Assembly (NCBI RefSeq): GCF_001715975.1
Contig: NZ_MARB01000002.1
Span: 1-64,000 of the forward strand
Length of the DNA stretch: 64,000 nt
Reading direction: 5' to 3'
Source of the DNA: Candidatus Thiodiazotropha endolucinida
GTDB taxonomy: Bacteria > Pseudomonadota > Gammaproteobacteria > Chromatiales > Chromatiaceae
In this document: piece by piece, positions 45,705 through 55,196 of the stretch
Numbering within the stretch: the stretch's first letter is position 1
How the letters are laid out: each line of letters begins with the position of its first letter
Notes under the pieces: model-generated
Seen by the model: the letters and a program-made list of their open reading frames with translations, nothing else
What the model was told of the DNA's origin: nothing
Databases searched by the model: none
Position numbers and translations under genes: made by a program

Positions 45705-46999
45705 CTCAATGGTTGTACGGCAGTTTGTCCAATAGCCAAAGGCATCACCGGCGTTGACCCTTGAAAAGTGTGAGTGATTGCATAAAAAGATAGTTCCTTT
45801 TGTCTGATTTTACGTCCCCAATCGGCAATTTTTCTGCCTTTTATGCGCTGACACCACTGGATCGGGTTTTTCGGCTGTCCATTGTGTCTGATGCCGAAAT
45901 AGACCCCGGACGATGTCCGGCCGCCACTGTTGCCCACCTGGGCCACCACCTCTCCCGGCTCAACCCACTCGCCGGTCTCTTTGAAGAGGCTCTGGTTGTG
46001 GCCATAAAGGCTCATGTAACCGTCGCCGTGATCGATGATCAGCAACAACCCGAAACCCCGCAACCAATCGGCGAAGGCGACCCTGCCGTGGTGAATGGCG
46101 TGAACCTCCTGCCCTTCCGGAGCCGCGATGAGCACCCCGTCCCACTTGAGTTTACCCACTTCCCGCTCCGACCCGAAGCGCGCCACCAGCCTGCCGCGGG
46201 AGGGCCAGGGCAGTTTGCCTTTACGGGAGTTGAAGGGAACATGAGCGGTGGAGTCGAGGGGGATGTCAGAGAGCGCCTGCTGGATCTGTGCAAGCAGCGA
46301 TCGAAGTTGCTTCTCATCCGACTTGAGACCATCCAGCTCCGCCCCTTTGTCCTTCAAGCGCTTGTTGAGACTCGCGATGATCTTCTTTCGTCCGGTCCTG
46401 GCCGATTCAAGCTGTCGTTTCTGGTTTTGGTTCTTTGACAACAGCTGTTGCAAACGCTGCTCTTCCTGAGCTATCTCCCGCTCGATGCTCCGTAGATGCC
46501 GCAGACTCTCTTTGATTGTGTTCATCTGCTGCACACGGGCCGAGTTGAAATAATCGTAGTACACCATAATACGACTGACTACCGCGGGATCCTGCTGATT
46601 GAGTAGTATTTTCAACTTTTCCTGCCGCCCCATGGCATAGCCCGCGCGTAGCTGCCGCTCAAGCGAGGCACGGTGCTGATCCAGGTGAAGGCGTGCATCG
46701 GCACGCTCACTTTCAAGCCCGGCAAGACGGCGCTTCTGTCGGTTCAAACTCTGTTCCGTCACCCGGATTCGGCGGGCAAAGTCTCCAATCTGCTTCTCTG
46801 TATTTTGCAGGGCCTGGCTTTGTTGCTCCCACTTGCCATGGGTTGAGCGTAACTGTTTCTGCAGTGATTGGATGCGTTCTTTTACCTGCTCCAGTTTGGC
46901 TCTGGCCTCTTGTTCGGACTCCTCTGCGATAATGGGGTGGGATAAGAGGCTAAGCATCAATCCCAGTGAGAGAACCATCAGGCCGCTCGCCCGCCCCAT
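45701..46999 (-). CDS. envC: EnvC-like murein hydrolase activator (degenerate LytM)
   Basis: 432 residues. A signal peptide ends near residue 25 (PIIAE), a long coiled coil spans about 28-250, and a LytM/M23 domain about 280-395. Zinc-binding residues of active M23 peptidases are missing: the first histidine site reads KLKWDGVLI, and the final HxH site reads VYFGIRH. This is the EnvC condition: no hydrolase activity of its own, but activation of amidases at the division site under FtsEX. GGGAGG precedes the ATG. It follows gpmI by 3 bases, the conserved order. Confidence 0.92.
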   Translation of the reverse strand: MGRASGLMVLSLGLMLSLLSHPIIAEESEQEARAKLEQVKERIQSLQKQLRSTHGKWEQQSQALQNTEKQIGDFARRIRVTEQSLNRQKRRLAGLESERADARLHLDQHRASLERQLRAGYAMGRQEKLKILLNQQDPAVVSRIMVYYDYFNSARVQQMNTIKESLRHLRSIEREIAQEEQRLQQLLSKNQNQKRQLESARTGRKKIIASLNKRLKDKGAELDGLKSDEKQLRSLLAQIQQALSDIPLDSTAHVPFNSRKGKLPWPSRGRLVARFGSEREVGKLKWDGVLIAAPEGQEVHAIHHGRVAFADWLRGFGLLLIIDHGDGYMSLYGHNQSLFKETGEWVEPGEVVAQVGNSGGRTSSGVYFGIRHNGQPKNPIQWCQRIKGRKIADWGRKIRQKELSFYAITHTFQGSTPVMPLAIGQTAVQPLS

Positions 47000-47002
47000 C
47001 TA

Positions 47003-48559
47003 TCAAACCTCCCGCGTAAAGTTAATCAATGGATGACCTTGCATCTCATCAGGTTGAGCCAGTCCCATGATTTTCAGCAGCGTTGGCGATATATCGCACA
47101 AGGCGCCGCCCTCCAGCAGTTCCGCATTGCCCCGGCCAACATAAACCAACGGTACCGGATTGGTTGTATGCGCCGTGTGCGGCTGATGATTCTCATGGTC
47201 TTCCATCTGTTCGGAATTACCGTGATCCGCAGTGATCAGCAGTTCACCGCCTGCCAGACGAATGGCCTTCAAAACCCTGCCCAGACAATGGTCCAGGGTC
47301 TCGATGGCGATTTTTGCCGCCTCATATTTCCCGGTGTGCCCCACCATGTCACTATTGGCGTAATTGCAGATGATGACATCATGTTTGCCATCCCCAATCG
47401 CCGTCACCAGATGATCGGTGACCTCCTCGGCGCTCATTTCAGGCTTCAGATCATAGGTCGCCACCTTGGGCGACGGCACCAGGATACGCTCCTCCCCCTC
47501 AAACGGCCGCTCACGACCGCCATTGAAGAAGAAGGTGACATGGGCATATTTCTCCGTCTCGGCCAGTCGCAATTGGCGCAACCCCTGCTTGGAGATGGTT
47601 TCACCGAATACATTACGCAACTTTTCCGGAGGGAATGCGACCGGTATCTCGAAGCGTTTGTGGTAGCGGGTGAGACTGACGAACTCACCTAGACTGGGAC
47701 TTTGCTTGCGTTCGAAACCCGCAAAGTCCTCTTCGACGAAGGCGCTGGTCAACTGACGGGCCCGGTCTGCGCGGTAGTTGAGAAAAAACACTACATCGTC
47801 ATCACCTATGGTTACCGGTTCCTCTCCGGCAGGCACGATAGACGTAGTCTTGACAAACTCATCACTCTCTCCCCGTAGATAGGCATCAAGCAGGCCTTGT
47901 CGGGCATCTTCCACCTGATAGTTCGCCTTACCCGCCACAAGCAAATCGTAGGCCTGTTCGGTTCGATCCCAGCGGTTGTCACGATCCATAGCGTAGTAGC
48001 GACCGCTAAGGGTTGCGATCCGTCCTCTGCCCAATTCGGCAAAAACAGCGTTCGCCGCAATGATCGAAGCCTCGGCACTCTTCGGCGGGGTATCCCTACC
48101 ATCCAGAAAGGCATGAAGATAGACATGTTCCGCCCCCCGCTCAACGGCCAGCTTGATCATGGCATGAATATGTTCCTCGTGGCTATGGACGCCACCGGGA
48201 GAGAGGAGCCCCATGATATGTATCGACTTTTGCCTGGCGATTGCCTTGTCAACCGCTTCAGTGAGGGTCTTGTTAGTAAAAAAAGAGCCTGTCCTGATCG
48301 AGCGGCTGACCCGGGTAAACTCCTGGTAGACCACCCGTCCAGCCCCCAGGTTGAGATGACCCACTTCGGAGTTACCCATCTGCCCTCCCGGGAGACCGAC
48401 AGAGGCCCCGGACGTATTGATAAGGGTGTGAGGCTGCTCACGCCAAAGGCGATCCCAAACCGGCGTAACTGCATTGTCAATGGCGTTGGCTTCCGTGTCC
48501 TCGCTATAACCCCAGCCATCAAGGATGATCAGGGCAACCGGTTTGGGTCTCTCCGTCAT
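47003..48559 (-). CDS. gpmI: 2,3-bisphosphoglycerate-independent phosphoglycerate mutase
   Basis: 518 residues, full length. It interconverts 3- and 2-phosphoglycerate using two Mn2+ ions. The N-terminal metal motif is LDGWGY (residues 14-19). The nucleophile Ser lies in [17 protein letters not shown]-terminal metal ligands are in [12 protein letters not shown] and [11 protein letters not shown]. It begins the envC-ctpA run on the minus strand and is divergent from the rhodanese-secB-gpsA run, the E. coli yib order split by an extra repressor gene. Confidence 0.96.
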   Translation of the reverse strand: MTERPKPVALIILDGWGYSEDTEANAIDNAVTPVWDRLWREQPHTLINTSGASVGLPGGQMGNSEVGHLNLGAGRVVYQEFTRVSRSIRTGSFFTNKTLTEAVDKAIARQKSIHIMGLLSPGGVHSHEEHIHAMIKLAVERGAEHVYLHAFLDGRDTPPKSAEASIIAANAVFAELGRGRIATLSGRYYAMDRDNRWDRTEQAYDLLVAGKANYQVEDARQGLLDAYLRGESDEFVKTTSIVPAGEEPVTIGDDDVVFFLNYRADRARQLTSAFVEEDFAGFERKQSPSLGEFVSLTRYHKRFEIPVAFPPEKLRNVFGETISKQGLRQLRLAETEKYAHVTFFFNGGRERPFEGEERILVPSPKVATYDLKPEMSAEEVTDHLVTAIGDGKHDVIICNYANSDMVGHTGKYEAAKIAIETLDHCLGRVLKAIRLAGGELLITADHGNSEQMEDHENHQPHTAHTTNPVPLVYVGRGNAELLEGGALCDISPTLLKIMGLAQPDEMQGHPLINFTREV

Positions 48560-48736
48560 TATTTGTTCTCTGAATATCTACTACTCATGATTAGGCCAAT
48601 CGCCCATTAAATCACCAATCCCCGAAGCAAGCCAGAATCCACGGGAAGTCGGGATTAGCATGCCAGAATCGCGCACTGATTAACCGGATAATATAAAGGG
48701 GTTCTCATTCGGTGGAAAAACAGCGTATTATTGTAT

Positions 48737-48833
48737 TAGGGCCTGTTAACATTAATCCGATGGGCTCTGTCGCGCCTTGCCGGATTGACGATCGTCCCGG
48801 GAGGGCCGACTGGATTAGTGTTAACAGGCCCTA
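48737..48833. repeat. Dispersed palindromic repeat, complete 97-base element
   Basis: Arms TAGGGCCTGTTAACATTAATCC (48737-48758) and its near-perfect inverse (48812-48833, one mismatch) flank 53 bases. The element could fold into a long hairpin and looks like a small non-coding mobile element. It fills the promoter side of the ArsR-type gene, ending 24 bases before its ATG. The whole gap between gpmI and that gene is 298 bases. Confidence 0.85.
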
Positions 48834-48857
48834 GTTACTGGTAAAAAGGCTGGTTTC

Positions 48858-49217
48858 ATGGAAAACAAATACGACAAAAGCACCCAACCCCTCAATCTCC
48901 AGGAGACAGAGGGGATGGAAAATCTATTTGCCACCGATGAAGACGTCGACCGTGCTTCGCGCTCACTCAAGGCCATGTCCCATCCGTTGCGCCTGAAAAT
49001 ACTTTGTACTCTGGGCGGCCAGGAGGTGAGTGTACAGGATATTGTGGAGCAGGTAGGCACTTCACAGAGCAATATCTCTCAGCATCTTGCCATACTACGG
49101 GATAAGGGCATCCTCGCATCCCGAAAAGACGCCAATCGCGTCTATTACCGGGTCAGCGATTTTCGAACCCTTAAACTGATCGGAATGATGCGCGAGGTCT
49201 TCTGCACACACAGCTGA
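48858..49217 (+). CDS. ArsR-family repressor with SqrR/BigR-type cysteine pair
   Basis: 119 residues. Winged helix-turn-helix with ALSHPLR-like opening (KAMSHPLRLKIL, 38-49) and recognition helix SQSNISQHLAILR (69-81). Cysteines are Cys50 and Cys116, 66 residues apart, the same spacing as Cys41 and Cys107 of Rhodobacter SqrR. In SqrR, BigR and YgaV this pair forms a tetrasulfide link with sulfane sulfur and releases DNA. No metal site like CxCxxC of ArsR is present. The next gene is a rhodanese, a likely target. The sulfur-sensing role is inferred from cysteines and context. Confidence 0.85.
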   Translation: MENKYDKSTQPLNLQETEGMENLFATDEDVDRASRSLKAMSHPLRLKILCTLGGQEVSVQDIVEQVGTSQSNISQHLAILRDKGILASRKDANRVYYRVSDFRTLKLIGMMREVFCTHS

Positions 49218-49372
49218 AGGCTGATTCTGCCCGTTCCCGCCTCAGGCGGGCTGTCGCTGATTAGTGATGTCGAATCATTTCTCATGGTTATCGGCAATCA
49301 GCCCTTAACCCTATTGCCCTCCTGTTATAAACTCTCCCCCCCTTGATAGATTAATCTGCATAAGAGGCACCA

Positions 49373-49795
49373 ATGCAACAGCTCATCGAATTCACGATGA
49401 ATCACTGGATACTCGTCCTTACGTTTGTCGTAGTGGCCGGATTCCTGATATTCAACCTGCTTGTCGGTGACAAAAACGCCGTCGATCCCGTCGCCGCAAC
49501 TGAGCTGATCAACCATCAGGATGCCGTGGTGGTGGATGTAAGACCGGCAGCCGACTTCAACAAGGGTCACATCATCAATGCGATCAGCATACCCAGTAAC
49601 GGTTTCGCCAATCAGATAGGTGTACTCAATAAATACAAGGAGAAACCGATAATTATCAGCTGTCGCTCCGGTGCCCAGTCCTCTGCAGCCACTGCGCAAC
49701 TGAAAAAAGCCGGATTCGAACAAGTTTACAACCTGAAAGGGGGTATACTTGCCTGGCAAAGTGCGAATCTTCCCATTACCCGGAAATCCAAGTAG
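49373..49795 (+). CDS. Membrane-anchored rhodanese (YibN-like)
   Basis: 140 residues. One N-terminal membrane helix (about 11-31) anchors a single rhodanese domain (about 40-135). The catalytic loop is CRSGAQS with Cys97. It should move sulfane sulfur on the cytoplasmic face of the membrane; natural donors and acceptors are unknown. AGAGG precedes the ATG. It is the YibN equivalent of the E. coli gpmI-yibN-grxC-secB-gpsA order; grxC is absent here. Confidence 0.9.
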   Translation: MQQLIEFTMNHWILVLTFVVVAGFLIFNLLVGDKNAVDPVAATELINHQDAVVVDVRPAADFNKGHIINAISIPSNGFANQIGVLNKYKEKPIIISCRSGAQSSAATAQLKKAGFEQVYNLKGGILAWQSANLPITRKSK

Positions 49796-49817
49796 CCCCA
49801 CCTCATAGGAAGCAGTC

Positions 49818-50294
49818 ATGACAGATGCCAAACAAGACGAACAGAATCGAGAATTCGCCCTGCAGCGAATCTATACCAAGGATATCTCATTCGAAACACC
49901 AAACACGCCGGCGGTTTTCCAGCAAGAGTGGAAACCGGAGACCGGCGTAAACCTCAACACTGAGGTAAACAAACTCTCTGACACCGCATATGAAGTGACG
50001 CTCTCTGTCACGGTGACCACTAAGGTGGGAGACAACACGGCCTACCTGGTAGAAGTCAAGCAGGCGGGGATCTTCAGCATCGCAGGCTTTCCCGATCAGG
50101 AGATGGGCCCGCTGCTTGGCGCCTACTGCCCGAATCAGCTGTTCCCCTTTGTACGCGAGGCCATCTCCGACATTGTCATGAAGGGAAGTTTCCCGCAGTT
50201 GGTGCTGCAACCGGTCAATTTCGATATGTTGTATGCACAGCATCAACAGGAGTTGGCGAAAAAGGCACAGGCCGAGAGCGAAGCCCAGCACTAA
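49818..50294 (+). CDS. secB: Protein-export chaperone SecB
   Basis: 158 residues, tetrameric chaperone that keeps exported proteins unfolded and passes them to SecA. The first strand IYTKDISFETPNTP and the C-terminal YCPNQLFPFVREAI-type segment are family signatures. AGGAAG precedes the ATG. It lies 22 bases after the rhodanese and 54 before gpsA, the conserved order. Confidence 0.97.
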   Translation: MTDAKQDEQNREFALQRIYTKDISFETPNTPAVFQQEWKPETGVNLNTEVNKLSDTAYEVTLSVTVTTKVGDNTAYLVEVKQAGIFSIAGFPDQEMGPLLGAYCPNQLFPFVREAISDIVMKGSFPQLVLQPVNFDMLYAQHQQELAKKAQAESEAQH

Positions 50295-50348
50295 GCCGAA
50301 TGGTTACTTGGTAACAGGCCCTTATGAACTCGAAGCGAATTCAGCGCC

Positions 50349-51359
50349 ATGGATGAGCCGAATAACAGTACCATCGCGGTACTCGGGGCCGGATCCTGGG
50401 GAACAGCCCTGGCGATACTGCTCAGCGGCAACGGCTACAGGGTCAGCCTATGGGGTCATCTGCAAGAGGAGATCGAGGCGCTGATCCGGGACCGGGAAAA
50501 CAAGCAATACCTCCCGGGGGTTGGATTTCCACCGTTGCTTCATCCTGAAATCGAATTGCACAAGGCCTTACACGGCGCTTCAGAGATCCTTATCGCCGTA
50601 CCCAGCCACGCCTTTCAAAGTGTTGCCTCCAACATAGCCCCCTTGCTGCAAGCCCAGCCCGGCATCACCTGGGCAACCAAGGGTTTTGAGCCGGAAACAC
50701 AGCAACTTTTGAGCGAGGTTGCCGCCGAACGGTTGCCCGGTCGAGAGCTGGCTGTCGTCTCCGGACCGACCTTCGCCGGCGAGGTGGCGAGGGGATTACC
50801 CACCGCTGTCACTGTTGCAGCCACTACAACAGAACACGCGGAACGCATTGCCGAACTCCTCCACGCCCCCTGGTTTCGTGCCTATACCAGCGATGACCTG
50901 GTCGGGGTACAGGTAGGCGGCGCCAGCAAAAACGTCCTTGCCATTGCGGCCGGTATCGCCGACGGACTCGGGTTTGGCGCCAACACCCGAGCTGCATTGA
51001 TCACGCGCGGGCTGACTGAGATCATGCGGTTGGGCCTCAAACTCGGCGGCAGGCAGGAGACCTTCATGGGGCTTGCCGGACTGGGCGACCTGGTATTGAC
51101 CTGCACCGACAACCAATCCCGCAATCGCCGCATGGGCCTGGCCCTTGCCGAGGGTCTCTCCATGGAAAAGGCCCGGTTGAGTATCGGGCAGGAAGTGGAA
51201 GGGGTACACGCGGCCCAGGAGGTCTACGCCCTGTCGCAAAGGCATGGCGTGGAGATGCCGATATCCGAGCAGGTCTATCGGGTGCTGTATGAGGGATTGG
51301 CGCCTAAAGAGGCCGTGCACAACCTGCTGGAGAGGCGGCAAAAGGCCGAAGGTCTGTAA
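50349..51359 (+). CDS. gpsA: NAD(P)+-dependent glycerol-3-phosphate dehydrogenase
   Basis: 336 residues. It reduces dihydroxyacetone phosphate to sn-glycerol 3-phosphate for phospholipid synthesis. The nucleotide-binding loop is VLGAGSWGTALA (9-20). The substrate segment GGASKNVLAIAAG contains the catalytic Lys, and GLAGLGDLVLTC is typical. It follows secB as in E. coli; cysE does not follow. Confidence 0.96.
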   Translation: MDEPNNSTIAVLGAGSWGTALAILLSGNGYRVSLWGHLQEEIEALIRDRENKQYLPGVGFPPLLHPEIELHKALHGASEILIAVPSHAFQSVASNIAPLLQAQPGITWATKGFEPETQQLLSEVAAERLPGRELAVVSGPTFAGEVARGLPTAVTVAATTTEHAERIAELLHAPWFRAYTSDDLVGVQVGGASKNVLAIAAGIADGLGFGANTRAALITRGLTEIMRLGLKLGGRQETFMGLAGLGDLVLTCTDNQSRNRRMGLALAEGLSMEKARLSIGQEVEGVHAAQEVYALSQRHGVEMPISEQVYRVLYEGLAPKEAVHNLLERRQKAEGL

Positions 51360-51392
51360 TTCAATGCCGGAAACCCCTCAATCCAAATCCAA

Positions 51393-51857
51393 TCAAACTC
51401 CTCCCTCGAAGCCCGCTTGACGCCAGGCCTCATAGAGAATCAACGAGACCGCGTTGGAAAGATTCAGGCTACGACTGTGCGGCAGCATGGGAATACGGAT
51501 ACGTTGAGTCGCTTCCAATCCGCCCAGCAGATTTGCCGGCAGGCCCCGACTCTCCGGACCGAACAACAGCGCATCACCGGGTAAAAATGTCACATCCGCA
51601 TAGCAGCGCTGCGCCTTGGTGGTGCAGGCATAGAGATTTTTCGGCGCAATCCTCTCCATAAACGCCTCGATGGTCTCAAACTCCCCGACATCGGCCCACT
51701 CCCGGTAATCGAGCCCGGCCCGCCGCAGCCTTTTATCATCCAGATCGAAGCCCAGGGGGTGAATCAGATGTAATTTACTGCCACTATTGGCACAGAGGCG
51801 TATGATATTACCGGTATTCGGTGGAATTTCCGGCTCGTAGAGTACAACATGAAACAC
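51393..51857 (-). CDS. trmL: tRNA (cytidine(34)-2'-O)-methyltransferase TrmL
   Basis: 154 residues, SPOUT-class methyltransferase with a trefoil knot. It methylates the ribose at the wobble position of certain leucine tRNAs. Family segments are EPEIPPNTGNIIRLCANSG (8-26), LLFGPESRGLP near 97, and the knot IPMLPHSRSLNLSNAVSLILYEA near 121-143. The start is GTG 51857. It is convergent with gpsA; in E. coli trmL is likewise near gpsA-cysE. Confidence 0.93.
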   Translation of the reverse strand: MFHVVLYEPEIPPNTGNIIRLCANSGSKLHLIHPLGFDLDDKRLRRAGLDYREWADVGEFETIEAFMERIAPKNLYACTTKAQRCYADVTFLPGDALLFGPESRGLPANLLGGLEATQRIRIPMLPHSRSLNLSNAVSLILYEAWRQAGFEGGV

Positions 51858-51891
51858 TCCTCACCCCCGGCTGGAGAAAAAGAATAGATTG

Positions 51892-52860
51892 ATGAACAAT
51901 AGCGGCCCCTCAACCCTGCAGACAGCGTTCTGTGGACTTAAATTCAATTCACCCATTGTACTGCTCTCAGGATGTGTCGGTTTCGGCGAAGAGTACACAA
52001 GGGTGAGCGGTTTTAGCAATCGGGATGCCGGCGCCGTCTGCCTCAAAGGGACCACCCTGGAGCCACGCCTGGGCAATCAACCCCATCGAGTCTATGAAAC
52101 ACCGGATGGTATGTTGAATGCAATCGGACTACAGAATCCCGGTGTCGATCATGTCATCAATGAGATTCTTCCCTCCCTCGACTTCACCGAGACCCGTTTC
52201 ATCGCCAACGTCTCCGGCTCCACGGTGGAAGAGTATTTTGAAGTCACCCGGCGTTTCGACGACTCACCCATCGATGCCATAGAGATCAATATCTCATGTC
52301 CCAACGTCAAGCAGGGCGGTGTCGCTTTCGGTAACGATCCGGCGATGTCGGCACGCGTGGTGGAGGCGTGCAGAAAGGCGACACGCAAGCCACTGATCAC
52401 AAAACTCTCGCCCAATCAGACAGATATAGCTGCCAATGCAAAAGGGTGTATTGAGGCGGGGAGTGACGCTTTCGCCGTCATCAACACCCTGATGGGCATG
52501 GCGATCGATATCGATAGCCGTACCCCCCTGATAGGCAATAACCAGGGCGGCCTTTCCGGGCCGGCGATAAAACCGGTGGCGCTGTTGAAGGTCCATCAGG
52601 TCTATCAAGTCTGCCGCGATCACAATATCCCCATCATCGGCCAGGGGGGGATTGCTTCGGCAGAGGATGCCCTTGAGTTCATGATCGCAGGCGCCAGTGC
52701 TGTCGGTGTGGGCACAGCCCTTTTTTATGATCCGTTAATTTGTAAAACTATCAATACTGGGATTATGCGCTATATGGAGCGCCACAAACTGCAATCAGTC
52801 GATCAGCTCGTCGGGACACTGCAGTTGAACCAACAACCGACCGCAAAATGTGGTTGCTGA
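51892..52860 (+). CDS. Dihydroorotate dehydrogenase-like protein, class 1B type
   Basis: 322 residues from ATG 51892 (a TTG at 51889 precedes). FMN barrel with the class 1 cysteine: Cys136 in EINISCPNVKQGG. Class 2 enzymes of gammaproteobacteria have Ser there and a membrane-binding N-terminus, both missing here. Lys52 (CLKGTT) and IIGQGGIASAEDALEFMIAGASAVGVGTA match class 1B PyrD. A class 1B enzyme needs the PyrK electron-transfer subunit, which is not adjacent. It may be a true PyrD or a related dihydropyrimidine-type oxidoreductase. Confidence 0.85.
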   Translation: MNNSGPSTLQTAFCGLKFNSPIVLLSGCVGFGEEYTRVSGFSNRDAGAVCLKGTTLEPRLGNQPHRVYETPDGMLNAIGLQNPGVDHVINEILPSLDFTETRFIANVSGSTVEEYFEVTRRFDDSPIDAIEINISCPNVKQGGVAFGNDPAMSARVVEACRKATRKPLITKLSPNQTDIAANAKGCIEAGSDAFAVINTLMGMAIDIDSRTPLIGNNQGGLSGPAIKPVALLKVHQVYQVCRDHNIPIIGQGGIASAEDALEFMIAGASAVGVGTALFYDPLICKTINTGIMRYMERHKLQSVDQLVGTLQLNQQPTAKCGC

Positions 52861-52878
52861 AAAAGGATAGTCTTAAGC

Positions 52879-54135
52879 ATGAGTGAGATTGTCGTACACC
52901 CCACACCTGAAATCCTGAAGCGGTTTCATCCCCTGGATCAACTCAACGACATTCAACTTGAGCTGCTTGGTCGTTCCATACAGATCCATTCAGCCGGGCG
53001 GGGTCTTAAGATCCTGGAGCAGGGAGATATCACGCCATTCAGCCTCTACCTCATCAAAGGCAAGTTACGGCTTCTCTCCACTGACGGCCGGGTCACTGAG
53101 ATCCTCGATGACTCCCCTCAGGCACAGAGCCCCATCGCCAATTTGATCCCCAGACGCTACACCGTAGAGGCCATGTCCCCAACGGACTACCTGGTGATCG
53201 AAAACAGTCTGCTTGAGGGCCTTTTGAATGACGATGAAGGGTTTACCGCGACCGAGTTAGGCAGCGATAGCCAAATCATAGATCCGATACTTGCCGAAAG
53301 CAGGATGACACAGGTCCTGCTCGATGACCTCAATACCAACCGACTGGTATTGCCGAGTCTACCCGATGTGGCCGTACGTGTTGGCCGGGCTATGCGGGAC
53401 GAAACAACCAATGCGAGAAAACTGGCCAATATCGTCCAGACCGATCCGGCGATTACAACCAAGCTCGTGCGTGCCGCAAACAGTCCTCTCTATGCCGGTG
53501 TGACGCCGGTCGACTCCTGTGCCGCCGCGATCGTCCGCCTGGGCGCCGACACGACCCATAAGCTGGTCCTGACATTCGCATTGAGAGAGTTGTTCAATAC
53601 ACATTCGAGTGTCTTGAAAGAGCAGATGCGCCGGTTATGGGAGCATAGCGTCAAGGTGAGCGCTATCTCTTATGTCCTAGCCAAAATCTCCGGTCGCTTC
53701 AATGCCGAGCATGCCCTGCTTGCCGGACTACTGCACGATATCGGCAACGTGGCAATTCTCAGCTACGCGGAAAACTATACCGAGGTCGCCAATGACAATG
53801 AAAAGCTGGCGCAGGTAATGCACGATCTACGTGGCCCCATCGGTAGCGAGATACTGCGTAGCTGGGGCTTCATCGACGACCTGATACTGGTTACGGAAGA
53901 GGCGGAAAACTGGTTACGGGAGCATGGAGGGGAGGGGGATTATGCTGACCTGGTCATCGTTTCCCAACTGCATACCTATATCGGCAGTGATGAGATGAAG
54001 CATCTGCCGACCCTTGATCAGGTCCCTGCTGTAAAACGGCTCAATCTGGGTGAGTTGACACCAAAACTCAGTCTGAAGATCCTGGACAAGGCGGAAGAAA
54101 AGATTGCCCGCGCCAAACAGATGCTGACGGCCTGA
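52879..54135 (+). CDS. Cyclic-nucleotide-binding/HDOD domain signalling protein
   Basis: 418 residues. The N-terminal domain (about 15-115) resembles a cNMP-binding/CRP-type sensor: ILEQGDITPFSLYLIKGKLRLL. The HDOD domain covers about 155-345, with LPSLPDVAVRV, the IVQTDPAITTKLVRAANSPLY segment and HDIGNVAIL. The HD-like part lacks a full metal set, as usual for HDOD, so it is probably regulatory, not a phosphodiesterase. No membrane segment. It follows pyrD by 18 bases, but a functional link is not obvious. Confidence 0.88.
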   Translation: MSEIVVHPTPEILKRFHPLDQLNDIQLELLGRSIQIHSAGRGLKILEQGDITPFSLYLIKGKLRLLSTDGRVTEILDDSPQAQSPIANLIPRRYTVEAMSPTDYLVIENSLLEGLLNDDEGFTATELGSDSQIIDPILAESRMTQVLLDDLNTNRLVLPSLPDVAVRVGRAMRDETTNARKLANIVQTDPAITTKLVRAANSPLYAGVTPVDSCAAAIVRLGADTTHKLVLTFALRELFNTHSSVLKEQMRRLWEHSVKVSAISYVLAKISGRFNAEHALLAGLLHDIGNVAILSYAENYTEVANDNEKLAQVMHDLRGPIGSEILRSWGFIDDLILVTEEAENWLREHGGEGDYADLVIVSQLHTYIGSDEMKHLPTLDQVPAVKRLNLGELTPKLSLKILDKAEEKIARAKQMLTA

Positions 54136-54139
54136 GATC

Positions 54140-55162
54140 TTATCCGAGCATGGCAGCCAATCCACGAGTGTCGTGATTGCTGTCGAGTACGATCTTCATG
54201 GTCATTGTCAAAGGCACCGAGAGAAACATACCCACCGGCCCCAGTATCCATCCCCAGAAGACCAGGGAAATAAAGACGATCAGCGGCGATAACCCCAGGC
54301 CTTTTCCCATGAAGCGCGGTTCAATGACATTTCCCACCAGGCTGTTCACCACCAGGTATCCCACAGCCGTCCATAGACTCGCCTGTGGTCCGAACTGAAT
54401 CAGTGCCAGCAGTACCGCCGGTACCGCGGCGATGATGGAGCCGATATTGGGTACATAGTTGAACAGAAACGCCAGCACTCCCCAGAGCACCGGATAGTCG
54501 ATATCCAATATCCACAACCAGACACCGATCAAAATGCCGGTCAACATGCTGGTCGAGGTCTTGATCACCATATACTGCTTGATACTGGATGTGATTGCCT
54601 TCACTCTGGCCAGTGATCGCTCGGGACTTTCCGCGTGATTTTTCAATTTTGCCTGGAATGCATTCGCCTCCAGCAGCATAAAGATCACGGTAATCAGGAT
54701 CAGGAAGGCCTGGGTCAGTACATTGCCGAGGCCGCCCATCAACTTGCCGGCCATCGCCATCGCCTTCGCCGGATTGAAATAGGTCGTGATGGTCTGAACA
54801 TTGAGTTCCACACCCAGGGTGGAGAGCCAGGTGACAAAGTTGGTGCTTTGCAGCTTTAAACTCTCCTGGTACTTGGGCAGATTGTTGGTGAAGTCATCCA
54901 ACGACCCGCCGACCAGCCAGGCCATCAGCACGCCTGTCACTATGATCATACCGACGACCAGTATCATCGCCAGACCGCCGGGCACGCCTTTCCCCTTCAG
55001 AAAAAACAGCGGTGGCGCAGAGATAACGGCGATAAAAAGAGATAACAGAAAAGGGATGAGTAATGTATCGGCCGCCTTCATACCCGCCACAACCACCACG
55101 AATGCAGCCATGGACAGCAGAAAACGGGAGGTGGGCGAAAATTGGTGTGGCTGCACGTTCAC
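54140..55162 (-). CDS. AI-2E family (PerM/TqsA-like) membrane protein
   Basis: 340 residues with about eight membrane helices. Family landmarks are DTLLIPFLLSLFIAVISAPP near the N-terminus, LFNYVPNIGSIIAAVPAVLLALIQFGP near 240-266, and NVIEPRFMGKGLGLSPLIVFISLVFWGWILGPVGMFLSVPL near 280-320. Some members export autoinducer-2, others are Na+/H+ antiporters, so substrate is open. It is convergent with the HDOD gene, leaving 4 bases between stops. Confidence 0.9.
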   Translation of the reverse strand: MNVQPHQFSPTSRFLLSMAAFVVVVAGMKAADTLLIPFLLSLFIAVISAPPLFFLKGKGVPGGLAMILVVGMIIVTGVLMAWLVGGSLDDFTNNLPKYQESLKLQSTNFVTWLSTLGVELNVQTITTYFNPAKAMAMAGKLMGGLGNVLTQAFLILITVIFMLLEANAFQAKLKNHAESPERSLARVKAITSSIKQYMVIKTSTSMLTGILIGVWLWILDIDYPVLWGVLAFLFNYVPNIGSIIAAVPAVLLALIQFGPQASLWTAVGYLVVNSLVGNVIEPRFMGKGLGLSPLIVFISLVFWGWILGPVGMFLSVPLTMTMKIVLDSNHDTRGLAAMLG

Positions 55163-55196
55163 TGCTTATTCGTTATATCAGGCGCTTGCGGGATTG

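Noticed and set aside
49236-49256. CCCGCCT / AGGCGGG hairpin between the ArsR gene and rhodanese as terminator
   Set aside because: The stem is good but no T tract follows on either strand, so termination is not supported.
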